A DNA stretch of 64,000 bases from Pseudomonas sp. LS1212 (lineage in GTDB: Bacteria; Pseudomonadota; Gammaproteobacteria; Pseudomonadales; Pseudomonadaceae): positions 2,495,001 through 2,559,000 of the forward strand of contig NZ_CP102951.1 of NCBI RefSeq assembly GCF_024741815.1. The letters run 5' to 3'. This document shows positions 1-7,567 of this stretch, one piece after another; position 1 is the stretch's first letter, and each line of letters begins with the position of its first letter. The notes under the pieces are model-generated. The model was not told the origin of the DNA. It saw only the letters and a list, made by a program, of their open reading frames with translations, and did no database searches. The translations under genes and the position numbers were made by a program.

Positions 1-299
1 CCCATGCACGTCTCGACGCTTTGGCGCGAGTCCACCGTCACCACGGGTGCACTCATGATTGCGCTGACGGGGGTGCCGAACGAGGAGCGTCCCAGCAGAA
101 CAACCTTGCGCGCGTAGTCGCGCTCGCTGATGACGCCTACCACCTGGCCATTCTCCACGACCGGCAGAGCACCGACATTTTTTTCAGTCATTACCTTCAT
201 TACCTTCAATGCATCCAGCACCATCTGATCGGGAGCGATGGTGTGGACTTGCTGGTTTTGCATGGCCTTTGACTTCAGGAGTTGTGCGACGGTCTTCAT
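1..299 (-). CDS. CBS-domain protein (3' part outside window)
   Basis: The reading frame starts with ATG at 299 and is still open at base 1, so about the first 99 residues are visible. It opens MKTVAQLLKSKA and contains a CBS repeat with the pattern GALPVVENGQVVGVISERDY, followed by the start of a second repeat (SAIMSAPVVTVDS). Paired CBS modules bind adenosyl ligands and sense energy state. Small stand-alone CBS proteins of this kind are common in Pseudomonas. No catalytic domain is visible. A strong terminator lies just upstream, so the gene has its own promoter or follows a terminated unit. Family assignment is firm, ligand unknown. Confidence 0.85.
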   Translation of the reverse strand, partial: MKTVAQLLKSKAMQNQQVHTIAPDQMVLDALKVMKVMTEKNVGALPVVENGQVVGVISERDYARKVVLLGRSSFGTPVSAIMSAPVVTVDSRQSVETCM

Positions 300-335
300 G
301 GGGTCTCTCCAGTACAGGGTCGGGGGGTGTGGCCA

Positions 336-386
336 AAAAAAAAGCAAAGGCGCCTGGAGCCGGCCAGCAGCTCCAGGCGCCTTTGC
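336..386 (-). terminator. Rho-independent terminator, leftward
   Basis: A perfect 17-bp stem (GCAAAGGCGCCTGGAGC at 344-360 against 370-386, 9-base loop) is followed on the minus strand by a run of T (336-343). It would end leftward transcription coming from the methyltransferase-like gene at 586-1245 and insulate the CBS-domain gene. Apart from this hairpin, bases 300-585 show no convincing gene. Confidence 0.85.
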
Positions 387-585
387 CTGGTGTTCATCGA
401 TTTGTGGTGGTCAACGTTGACCATCCGGGACCCGCCAAAGATTTCGGCAGGGTTGCCAGAGCTAGAGCAGATTCCATGCCAGCCACGGCAAAGGGGGCTT
501 TTCCGGGCTTCTCGCTGCATTGCATTGAACCAGAAGGGGGCGGGTGAGCCCTGCGGGTGCTTTTTTGGGGCAATACGTGCAGGGC

Positions 586-1245
586 TCAATAGAGCCCGGG
601 AATCAGCCGCCAGGTCTTTGCGCAATAGGCTTCGTATTCGGCACCGAACTGCGCATGCAGCAGTGCTTCCTCGGCACGAATACGCGCGATCAGCGGAATG
701 AGCATCAGCACCGTCAGCAACACGCCGACGCCGGAGCGAAAGGCCAGTGCCCAGCCTAACGCGTTGATCAGCAGCCCGAGATAGCTGGGGTTGCGCAGCG
801 TACGGTAGATACCCGTGGTGACCAGGGTATGGCCGGGTTGAATAGCCACCAGCCCGCTGAAGCGGTTGCCCAGCACGAAAACCGGCCAGAGCCGCAGCGC
901 ACCCCCGGCGATAAAAAGCACGACCCCCAGCCAGCGCATGCCCTCGCCATCGAGCGTCCAGATATCCAGCCGGTCGGTGTAGGCCGGCAGAAAAGCGGCG
1001 AGCAGGCCGAGCACTCCGAAAACCGGCAGCACCCATCGGTTCGCTTTGTCTTCACGCTCACCCGGGCTCAGGTTGCCCTCGGTGCAAAGTGCCAACGCAG
1101 CCAGCACCAGAGTGGCCAGCGCGATGACCACCAATGCGGGCTGGGCAAAGTACGCAGCGAAGCCACCCCATCCCAGTACGGCGAGGCCGAGATAGGCGAG
1201 GGTGGTTGCCAGGCTCAAAAGAGCCAGGCGGGGGGTGATTTTCAT
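586..1245 (-). CDS. Isoprenylcysteine methyltransferase-like integral membrane protein
   Basis: A 219-residue polytopic membrane protein with five to six hydrophobic segments. The C-terminal half has the ICMT/PEMT family signature: GIYRTLRNPSYLG near residues 142-155, then a membrane hairpin, then an acidic RAEEALL stretch and YEAYCAKTWRLIPGLY at the end. In this family that half binds S-adenosylmethionine at the membrane face, while bacterial members have mostly unknown methyl acceptors. Transcribed leftward toward a strong terminator. Nothing in the neighbourhood fixes the substrate. Confidence 0.85.
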   Translation of the reverse strand: MKITPRLALLSLATTLAYLGLAVLGWGGFAAYFAQPALVVIALATLVLAALALCTEGNLSPGEREDKANRWVLPVFGVLGLLAAFLPAYTDRLDIWTLDGEGMRWLGVVLFIAGGALRLWPVFVLGNRFSGLVAIQPGHTLVTTGIYRTLRNPSYLGLLINALGWALAFRSGVGVLLTVLMLIPLIARIRAEEALLHAQFGAEYEAYCAKTWRLIPGLY

Positions 1246-1309
1246 GGCTTGTACGCTCTGCAGGCCTCGATTCGATCAGCGTAGAAGTATCTGGAGACCG
1301 AGTCGCTAG

Positions 1310-1374
1310 CATCGCTGGCAAGCCAGCTCCTACAGAGTCCGCGCAAACCTGTAGGAGCTGGCTTGCCAGCGATG
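1310..1374. repeat. REPIN (paired REP palindromes)
   Basis: Two 25-base arms, CATCGCTGGCAAGCCAGCTC at 1310 onward and its reverse complement ending at 1374, are separated by 15 bases. The GTAGGAGCTGGCTTGCCAGC core is a classic Pseudomonas REP sequence mobilised by RAYT transposases. It sits between two leftward genes. Confidence 0.9.
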
Positions 1375-1413
1375 GCCTCACCGCCAAGTTTCAGGCAAGC
1401 CACCCTGTTCGCA

Positions 1414-1788
1414 CTAGGCACCTCGTCTCGACTTCCACCGCCTCAACAACATCAGGTAGATGAGCGCATTGATCACCAGCACCAGCACACCCAGCCATAC
1501 CTGAATGCCAGGTGTCAGCCCGGCCGGATAGATCAGCGGCCACAGATAATGTTCGATGAACCCACCGCTATAGCCCGCGTCTCCGGCAGCCCGGCGCATG
1601 TCGTTTTCCCAACCGGTCAACGGGCACGGCCACTGGAAACCCTCGACCGCTGCTCCCCAGGCCATGGCAGGCAGGTGCCACCAGCACAGGCGGGGCCATT
1701 TGAGCGCCAGCAGCCCGCCGCCCAGCACGAAGACAATGAACAGCAGGTGGAACAGCAGCAAGCCATCGGCGGCTATCCGGTAGAACAT
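1414..1788 (-). CDS. DUF2784 family membrane protein
   Basis: This 124-residue protein has about four hydrophobic segments (residues 8-28, 38-52, 83-95, 98-116) and ends in a basic RRWKSRRGA tail. The conserved N-terminal pattern (LLLFHLLFIVFVLGGGLLAL followed by KWP and WHLPAMAWG) and the CPLT motif are typical of DUF2784. Function is unknown for the family. It ends just downstream of a REPIN and starts next to the collapsed two-component locus, with no visible functional link. Confidence 0.85.
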   Translation of the reverse strand: MFYRIAADGLLLFHLLFIVFVLGGGLLALKWPRLCWWHLPAMAWGAAVEGFQWPCPLTGWENDMRRAAGDAGYSGGFIEHYLWPLIYPAGLTPGIQVWLGVLVLVINALIYLMLLRRWKSRRGA

Positions 1789-1800
1789 GTCGACTCCGTA

Positions 1801-1944
1801 TCAGTGTGGCACGGGGCCCAGCGTAACCCGCGCCGCCAGGCCGCCACCTTCCCGATTGCTAAGTGTCAGACTGCCGCCGATGGCCTGCGCCAGTTGCTGG
1901 GCAATGGCCAGGCCCAGGCCCGTGCCACCGGTGTCGCGGTTGCG
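1801..1944 (-). pseudogene. Histidine kinase 3' remnant
   Basis: Only the last ~48 residues of a sensor kinase survive: RNRDTGGTGLGLAIAQQLAQ (the G2 box of the HATPase_c domain) through to GPVPH and a stop. The dimerisation domain, H box, N box and G1 box are all missing. The fragment is joined directly to the response-regulator gene upstream in a different reading frame, so the normal RR-HK pair has collapsed by a deletion. It cannot encode a working kinase. Confidence 0.85.
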
Positions 1945-2644
1945 CGAATTCTTCGCTGCGCACGGTCTTGATGTAGGCCGGCTCACTGTCTTCATCGAGC
2001 AGGCGTTGGCGCAGCCGACTGACCAGCAGATCGATGGAGCGGTCGAACAGGTCGGCATCGCGGCCCTGGGTCAGGTTCAGCAACTGATCGCGGCTCAGCA
2101 CCCGCTGAGGGTGATCGAGGAACTCCCGCAGCAGCCGATATTCGGCGCCGCTGAGTGCAACCATGGTGCCGCTGCGATCGAGCAGGTGGCGAGTGGTGGT
2201 GTCCAGTTGCCAGTCGCCGAAGCTGATCAGGCGTCCCGCTTCGGTAACCCGCAGGTTGGGCGGAAGCATCCGGGTACGGCGCAACACGGCCTTGATCCGG
2301 GCCAGCAGCTCACGGGCGGCGAAAGGTTTGACCAGATAATCGTCGGCGCCCATTTCCAGGCCGATGATTCGGTCGGTCTCGTCGTTGCGTGCGGTCAGTA
2401 TCAGCACCGGGATGGCCTTGTGCATGCCGGACCGGAGCTCACGACACAGCACCAGCCCATCGTCGCCCGGCATCATGATGTCCAGCACGATCAAGTCCAC
2501 CGGTGTGGTCTCGAGGAACGAACGCATCTGTCGTCCATCGGCGACCACGGTGGCGCGCAGACCGTTCTTCTTCAGGTAGTTGGCCACCAGTTCGCGAATT
2601 TCACGGTCGTCATCGACGACCAGTATGTGATCGATATGGTCCAT
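1945..2644 (-). pseudogene. OmpR-family response regulator, 3' end deleted
   Basis: The receiver domain is intact (HILVVDDDREIRELVANYLK at the start, phosphoacceptor D in VLDIMMPGDDG, T in LILTARND, K in DDYLVKPF), as is nearly all of the winged helix (LSRDQLLNLTQG, DRSIDLLVSRLRQRL, AYIKTVRSE). Right after the TVR turn the frame runs into the kinase remnant and ends in about 25 foreign residues (frame end at 1859). The final beta hairpin of the winged helix is lost, so DNA binding is doubtful. The start at 2644 begins MDHIDHILVV. Confidence 0.8.
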
Positions 2645-2721
2645 TGCCTGCTACCTCGGTTTCCAGGGCGTGTCGCATTCTATCGAGCCACACACCGAGC
2701 GCTGCGCGGCTTTGTATTGCA

Positions 2722-2817
2722 GTGTATCGGGTCGGCCGTAGATACACTGGCTGACAAATCCAGGTCGATTCTAGTCCTTTTGTATCGAACTGTATTTCCT
2801 GGCCGTTTGGATACACA
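2722..2817. promoter_or_regulatory. TGTATC repeat cluster upstream of the response regulator
   Basis: The upstream region contains an inverted pair GTGTATC (2722-2728) and GATACAC (2741-2747), then TGTATCGAA at 2781 and GATACACA at 2810. Repeated TGTATC half-sites look like binding sites for a DNA-binding regulator, plausibly the adjacent response regulator or an autoregulated promoter. No consensus for this regulator is known to me, so assignment is inference. Confidence 0.45.
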
Positions 2818-2921
2818 GCGGCTGGCAGCCCCAGCCAGGCCGACACATTCGAGATACGTGCGCAGTCCTTAATAGCCGCACCGAGTCGCCATGCCAGGCC
2901 ACTCACCTGGAGGTCTGCATC

Positions 2922-3137
2922 ATGAAAAAACTCAACAGTTATGTCAGCGGGTTGTTCCTTGCGCTTGCGAGCGTCGCAGCTCATGCCGGCAACACGACCG
3001 CCGAACGCCCATACAAGAGCGCGTGGGAACGAGTAAGCTGTAAATATCGGGGCTACAAATCGAACTTTGGCTATGCCGTGCGCTCAAACTCTTCAATTTC
3101 CAGATTAGAACGATCAGCATCAATAATTGCAGTCTGA
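2922..3137 (+). CDS. Small putative exported protein
   Basis: The 71-residue frame starts behind a good GGAGG ribosome site (about 2908). It has a clear signal peptide (KKLNSYVSGLFLALASVAAHA, cleavage after AHA near residue 22). The mature part (GNTTAERPYKSAWERVSCKYRG...) matches nothing I recognise. The last 20 residues look unlike a conserved protein end, so the frame may be shortened by a frameshift. It lies directly upstream of the glycine-zipper gene and could share its transcript. Confidence 0.5.
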   Translation: MKKLNSYVSGLFLALASVAAHAGNTTAERPYKSAWERVSCKYRGYKSNFGYAVRSNSSISRLERSASIIAV

Positions 3138-3167
3138 ACGCAACAACCACTTTTTGAGGTTCATGCA

Positions 3168-3605
3168 ATGCGATTAACGCTACCTACCTTTGCTCTAGGC
3201 ATTTTGATCGCACAAGGCGCAATAGCCGCAGGAGATGGAAGCGCAGCCGTCGGCGGCGGCCTTGGTGGCGCATTGGGTAACATAGTCGGTCAGCAGATTG
3301 GCGGAAGTACCGGTGCTGCGATCGGCGCTGGCGTAGGGGGTGCTGCAGGCAGCGCCGTCGGTGCGCCGAAAGGCAACAGAACCGAAGCCGCTATCGGCGG
3401 CGGGCTCGGGTCCGCAGGCGGTTCGGTGATTGGCAATCAAATCGGTGGTGCAACCGGGTCCACTATTGGCGCAGGCCTGGGTGGCGCCGCGGGCGGCGCA
3501 TTAGGCAATAACGTGGCCGACGATGATCGTGATCACGGCTCAAGCAGAAAGAGTTACAACGGTAAGCACAAGCATAAGTACAAGCATAAGCATAAGCACG
3601 ATTAA
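3168..3605 (+). CDS. Glycine-zipper protein with His/Lys-rich tail
   Basis: This 145-residue protein has a signal peptide (MRLTLPTFALGILIAQGAIAA), then three to four glycine-zipper segments of the type GGxxGxxxGxxIGGxxGxxIG between residues 25 and 110. It ends in an acidic DDDRDH linker and a KHKHKYKHKHKHD tail. Glycine zippers form tight membrane-embedded helix pairs in surface and outer-membrane-associated proteins. The alternating Lys-His tail could bind metal or anionic polymers (inference). A bidirectional terminator follows. Confidence 0.75.
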   Translation: MRLTLPTFALGILIAQGAIAAGDGSAAVGGGLGGALGNIVGQQIGGSTGAAIGAGVGGAAGSAVGAPKGNRTEAAIGGGLGSAGGSVIGNQIGGATGSTIGAGLGGAAGGALGNNVADDDRDHGSSRKSYNGKHKHKYKHKHKHD

Positions 3606-3636
3606 GTGGCTGAGTTGACTAATCCTTGATCAGCAG

Positions 3637-3673
3637 AAAAATCCGGAATCCGATAAGGATTTCGGATTTTTTT
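3637..3673. terminator. Bidirectional terminator between convergent genes
   Basis: The stem AAATCCGGAATCC (3639-3651) pairs with GGATTTCGGATTT (3657-3669) with one G-T wobble and a five-base loop. Flanking A and T runs would give U-tracts on both strands. It separates the glycine-zipper gene (+) from the transsulfuration genes (-). Confidence 0.85.
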
Positions 3674-3716
3674 ATGCTTATTGCCCAGGATTTGAATGCA
3701 GTTCTGGAAAATCCAT

Positions 3717-4895
3717 TCAAATCCGCGCCAGCGCCTGGGCCAGGTCGGCGCGCAGGTCTTCGACATCCTCGACACCCACTGACAAACGCACCAGCGAATC
3801 GCCGATGCCGAGTTGCGCGCGGGTGTCTGCGGGGATGCTGGCGTGCGTCATGATCGCCGGGTGCTCAATCAGGCTTTCCACCCCGCCCAGGCTCTCGGCC
3901 AGGGCGAAGATCCGCACACTCTCGAGAAAGCGCTTGGCGCCGGCCAGGTCGCTGTTCAGGTCGAGGGAAATCATCCCACCGAAACCGCGCATCTGCCGCC
4001 GCGCCAGTTCGTGCTGCGGGTGCGACGGCAGGCCCGGATAATAGACGCGCGCCACCTGAGGCTGACGTTCCAGCCATTGCGCCAGCTCCAGCCCGTTGCT
4101 GCAGTGGCGTTCCATGCGCAGCGCCAGGGTCTTCACACCGCGCAGGGTGAGAAAAGCATCGAATGGCCCGGCGATAGCACCCACCGCGTTCTGCAGGAAG
4201 CCCAGGCGCTCGCGCAGCTCGAAGTTCTGCCCGACCACCGCGATGCCGCCGATCACGTCGGAGTGGCCGTTCAGGTACTTGGTCGTCGAGTGCAGCACGA
4301 TATCGAAGCCCAGCTCCAGCGGGCGCTGAATCCACGGGCTGGCAAAGGTGTTGTCGGCCACACAGATGATGCCTCGCTCGCGGCAGATGCGCGCGACGGC
4401 GGCGAGGTCCGTGAGGCGCAGCAACGGATTGCTCGGCGTTTCGACCAGGACCATCCGCGTGTCGTCCTGCAGCGCCGCTTCGAATGCCGCCAGGTCAACC
4501 AGATCGACGAAGCTGAATCGATGTCCGGCGCTGCGTCGGCGCACCTTGTCGAACAGTCGGAACGTACCGCCGTACAGGTCATTGCCGGAGACGATGTGGG
4601 AGCCTGCGTCGAGCAGTTCGAGCACGGTGGAGATCGTCGCCAGCCCGGAGGCGAAGGCGAAGGCCTGGGTACCGCCCTCGAGGTCCGCCACGCAACGCTC
4701 CAGCGCCCAGCGCGTGGGGTTGTGCGAGCGCCCGTAGTCGAGGCCCTTGTGCACACCGGGGCTCTGCTGCGCATAGGTGGAATTGGCGTAAATCGGCGGC
4801 ATCAGCGCCCCGGTGGAAGGGTCCGGCGCCTGTCCGGCATGGATCACACGGGTGGCGAAGGCGCGTGGCGCGGCGGTTTCATCGTGCTGGCTCAT
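3717..4895 (-). CDS. Cystathionine gamma-lyase (PLP-dependent transsulfuration enzyme)
   Basis: A full-length (392 aa) Cys/Met-metabolism PLP enzyme. Visible are the Tyr/Arg phosphate-binding loop (GLDYGRSHNPTRWALE), the GLATISTV stretch, the Asp of VADNTFASP, and the Schiff-base lysine in HSTTKYLNGHSDV. The gene overlaps the upstream cystathionine beta-synthase by four bases (ATGA). That pairing matches the PA0399-PA0400 arrangement of P. aeruginosa and argues for the lyase of reverse transsulfuration, cystathionine to cysteine, rather than the synthase MetB. The specificity call rests on context. Confidence 0.9.
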   Translation of the reverse strand: MSQHDETAAPRAFATRVIHAGQAPDPSTGALMPPIYANSTYAQQSPGVHKGLDYGRSHNPTRWALERCVADLEGGTQAFAFASGLATISTVLELLDAGSHIVSGNDLYGGTFRLFDKVRRRSAGHRFSFVDLVDLAAFEAALQDDTRMVLVETPSNPLLRLTDLAAVARICRERGIICVADNTFASPWIQRPLELGFDIVLHSTTKYLNGHSDVIGGIAVVGQNFELRERLGFLQNAVGAIAGPFDAFLTLRGVKTLALRMERHCSNGLELAQWLERQPQVARVYYPGLPSHPQHELARRQMRGFGGMISLDLNSDLAGAKRFLESVRIFALAESLGGVESLIEHPAIMTHASIPADTRAQLGIGDSLVRLSVGVEDVEDLRADLAQALARI

Positions 4896-6268
4896 GGGAG
4901 GGATCTGCGCAAGTGATTGAGCATGTCGACGCGGGTAATCAGGCCGTGGAAGCCCGAGGCGTCGGCAATGATTGCCACCAGCCCACGGTCGAGCTCCGCT
5001 TCCAGTTCAGCCAGGCTGGCGCCGGGGGGCAGGGTTTCCAGCTTGCCGGTCATCGCGCTGGCCACGGTCATGCTGAAGTGCGAAGCGTCTTCGTGCACGC
5101 CAAGCAGAATATCGGACTCGTCGATCACCCCGACCAACCGCTGTCCGTCCACCAGCACCGGCAGTTGCGACACATCAGCCAGGCGCATGCGCTGGAAGGC
5201 GGTGAGCAGAGTGTCGTCCGGGCCCACGCTGATCACCCGGCCATCCTCGAAACGCCGCGCGATCAGGTCGCGCAGATCGCCGTAGCGCTTGCGCGCAAGC
5301 AAGCCCTGATCGGTCATCCACTGGTCGTTGTAGACCTTCGACAGGTAGCGGGTGCCGGTGTCGCAGACGAAGCTGACCACCCGTTTCGGCTCGGTTTGCT
5401 CGCGGCAGTAGCGCAGTGCCGCCGCCAGCAATGTGCCGGTCGAAGAACCGCCGAGAATGCCTTCGGCGCGCAGCAGTTGGCGGGCATGGTCGAAGCTTTC
5501 CTCGTCACTGATCGAATAGGACTGACGCACGCTGGAAAGGTCGGCAATAGACGGAATGAAGTCTTCGCCGATGCCCTCGACCGCCCAGGAGCCGGGTGTA
5601 CCGAGGGTGCCGCTGCGGCTGTATTCGGCGACCACTGAGCCGACGGGATCGGCCAGTACCATGGCCAGGTCAGGCTGCACGCGGCGAAAGAAGCGGGTCA
5701 GCCCGGTCAGCGTGCCGGCCGAACCGACGCCGACGACGATGGCATCCACATCATGCTGGGTCTGCGCCCAGATCTCCGGAGCGGTGCTGCACTCGTGGGC
5801 CAGCGGGTTGGCCGGGTTGTTGAACTGATCGGCGAAGAAGGCGTCGGGAATCTCCTGCGCCAGCCGCGCAGCAACGTCCTGGTAGTAGTCGGGATGGCCC
5901 TTGCCGACGTCGGAGCGGGTGATGTGCACTTCGGCGCCCATCGCCTTGAGGTGCAGGACCTTCTCGGTGGACATCTTGTCCGGCACCACCAACACCACCC
6001 GGTAACCCTTGGCGCGGCCGACCAGGGCAAGACCCAGGCCGGTGTTGCCGGCGGTGGCTTCGACTATGGTGCCGCCGGGTCGCAGGCGACCGTCGCGCTC
6101 GGCGGTGTCGATCATCGCCAGGCCGATGCGATCCTTGATCGAACCGCCGGGGTTCTGCGATTCGAGCTTGAGAAACAGCGTGCACGGGCCGGTATCGAAG
6201 CGGCTGACGCGCACCAGCGGCGTATTGCCGATCAGTTCGAGTACGGCGGGGCGGGAGTCGTTCGGCAT
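4892..6268 (-). CDS. Cystathionine beta-synthase
   Basis: The 458-residue protein begins MPNDSRPAVLELIGNTPLVR. This start is chosen because GAGGTGA lies just before it; a longer frame to 6385 has no such signal. The PLP fold-type II core carries the lysine motif SQNPGGSIKDRIG, EATAGNTGLGLA and GVGSAGTLTG. Two CBS domains occupy about residues 335-458. It condenses homocysteine with serine, supplying cystathionine to the lyase encoded immediately downstream with overlapping stop and start codons. Confidence 0.92.
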   Translation of the reverse strand: MPNDSRPAVLELIGNTPLVRVSRFDTGPCTLFLKLESQNPGGSIKDRIGLAMIDTAERDGRLRPGGTIVEATAGNTGLGLALVGRAKGYRVVLVVPDKMSTEKVLHLKAMGAEVHITRSDVGKGHPDYYQDVAARLAQEIPDAFFADQFNNPANPLAHECSTAPEIWAQTQHDVDAIVVGVGSAGTLTGLTRFFRRVQPDLAMVLADPVGSVVAEYSRSGTLGTPGSWAVEGIGEDFIPSIADLSSVRQSYSISDEESFDHARQLLRAEGILGGSSTGTLLAAALRYCREQTEPKRVVSFVCDTGTRYLSKVYNDQWMTDQGLLARKRYGDLRDLIARRFEDGRVISVGPDDTLLTAFQRMRLADVSQLPVLVDGQRLVGVIDESDILLGVHEDASHFSMTVASAMTGKLETLPPGASLAELEAELDRGLVAIIADASGFHGLITRVDMLNHLRRSLP

Positions 6269-6479
6269 GTCGTCACCTCGCTGCGGGATTCCGCATTGGA
6301 TGGACAGCAACCAGCGGCCAGTCAGCGCGCCAGTTGCAGGCAAAAGTCTCGCTTGGAACATAGGCCGGGATTGCGCCAACCGCAACTTTGTGCAGCCAGC
6401 CGGTAGCGTCGCCGCCTAAACGACAAAGGGGTTTTTTGTGTCCCTGCTAAGCTTTCCTGATGCGATGGAGGATCGTGCC

Positions 6480-6689
6480 ATGACAAACAAATATGCCCTT
6501 CCCCTTGCGATCGAGAAGCTCTACGAAAATCAGCAGGCGATTGCTGCGGCGCTTGATGAACTGGTGCTCCTGGCCGAGCACCTGGGGCGCAACGACCTGG
6601 CCCACAACATTCGCCAGGCGCTGAAGACTCTGGACCACAATGCTCAGTCCATTGACGATGCGATAGCCGACCTGAAGAAGGTGCACTAG
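6480..6689 (+). CDS. Small helical protein, conserved hypothetical
   Basis: This 69-residue frame starts MTNKYALPLAIEKLYENQQA behind a GGAGG site. A longer in-frame start at 6438 lacks one. The whole protein is predicted helical with heptad-like spacing (AIAAALDELVLLAEHLG, ALKTLDHNAQSIDDAIADLK), suggesting a short coiled-coil or helical-bundle protein. No signal peptide. Function unknown to me. It is monocistronic, divergent from the cystathionine beta-synthase. Confidence 0.7.
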   Translation: MTNKYALPLAIEKLYENQQAIAAALDELVLLAEHLGRNDLAHNIRQALKTLDHNAQSIDDAIADLKKVH

Positions 6690-6955
6690 CGCGCCTTCCG
6701 TACTGGCTACATCGGCGCATGCGGTTAGCACGAGCTCGCGGCTCGCAGCGTCTTCGTGTGTGGATCGCCGTGCCCATCGGCACAATCCTGTGAGATGTGG
6801 GACTGCAAATGCTGAATGGTCAGAGTCGCCTCGGTCGTAAATTTACATTCGCGTTCTCGGTGCTTAGGAAATATCCTACGCAGCGCTAGTCCGTTTCCGG
6901 GTTGTCTGGCGCGCCTTCGATCACTACTCTCCTTGAGTCGCTGCAAATTCAGCGA

Positions 6956-7094
6956 CCGGGTGTGGAAGCCCGTCGATGTCAGGCGCACAAGCGCCGCCTT
7001 TGGGACTGGCGTTTTTTTGCGCCAGCGCTTTATGGCGGCTGTGCGCGGGGCACCTTTGGTGCGCCGGGCTCCTGACATCCCGGTCTTCCACACC
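6956..7094 (+). ncRNA. Candidate structured leader RNA upstream of the DUF3077 gene
   Basis: The 475 bases between the two small genes contain nested pairing. A 10-bp closing helix joins GGTGTGGAAG (6959-6968) to CTTCCACACC (7085-7094). Inside it, a 9-bp helix joins GATGTCAGG (6975-6983) to CCTGACATC (7071-7079). Three hairpins lie within: GGCGC/GCGCC (6982-6995), CTGGCG/CGCCAG (7006-7025) and GCACC/GGTGC (7050-7062). The P2 and first hairpin share two bases, so they compete slightly. A closed multibranch fold 70 bases ahead of a start codon suggests a cis-regulatory RNA. Bases 6690-6955 show no gene. Confidence 0.6.
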
Positions 7095-7164
7095 TGCGTA
7101 CGGCCGCCACCCATCATGTGGAAGTGATGCTGACGGTTTCATCAATATGTCAGGAGTTGCACTA

Positions 7165-7491
7165 ATGATAAAAATCGTTCCCGATCCACCATCCTCGCTT
7201 CCACCCGGAACCATCCACAAAACCGCCGAAACCGCCTTTGGCTCATGCGATGCCGGCCATGCGCCGCTGTTCGCCGTGCGCGGAGGCATCAATGCCGAAG
7301 ACGCCCTGGTGCATGCCTCACTGATGCTTAGGTGCGCCTGCGCAACCGCCAATGAAGCCTGCAACCAGTCGAACAAAGTGGAGAAAGGCCTGCTTTGGTC
7401 AACCTTGCATTCGCTCGAGGTGGCCAAGGCATTGGTCGATGCGCTGCTCGATGGCGCTGAAGCACGCGGGCAGAACCCGCCGGCTGAGTAA
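7165..7491 (+). CDS. DUF3077/DUF6124-like small protein
   Basis: This 108-residue protein starts at ATG 7165 behind CAGGAG. Its body (PLFAVRGGINAEDALVHASL, then an alpha-helical stretch with CACATANEACNQ and HSLEVAKALVDALLDGAE) fits the DUF3077/DUF6124-type proteins that occur in many copies in Pseudomonas genomes. Function is unknown. No signal peptide or membrane segment. A highly structured leader lies upstream. The frame can be extended to 6976 through that leader, but no ribosome site or conservation supports this. Confidence 0.75.
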   Translation: MIKIVPDPPSSLPPGTIHKTAETAFGSCDAGHAPLFAVRGGINAEDALVHASLMLRCACATANEACNQSNKVEKGLLWSTLHSLEVAKALVDALLDGAEARGQNPPAE

Positions 7492-7567
7492 AGTCGTCCG
7501 GGGCGCCCGTGTTGGCCGGTTGTGGGCAACACGGGCGCCTACGTCAGGGGTTATCAACCCCGAATTT

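Noticed and set aside
3001..3600. Possible CRISPR-like or tandem DNA repeat in the glycine-rich region
   Set aside because: The repetition follows glycine-zipper codons of one protein and lacks regular spacer-repeat units.
3813..4916. A 367-residue open frame on the plus strand
   Set aside because: Antisense shadow of the cystathionine gamma-lyase gene, without any protein-family signal.
6976..7164. N-terminal extension of the DUF3077 frame through the structured leader
   Set aside because: No ribosome site, and the region is better explained by extensive base pairing. The 7165 start has CAGGAG at the right distance.
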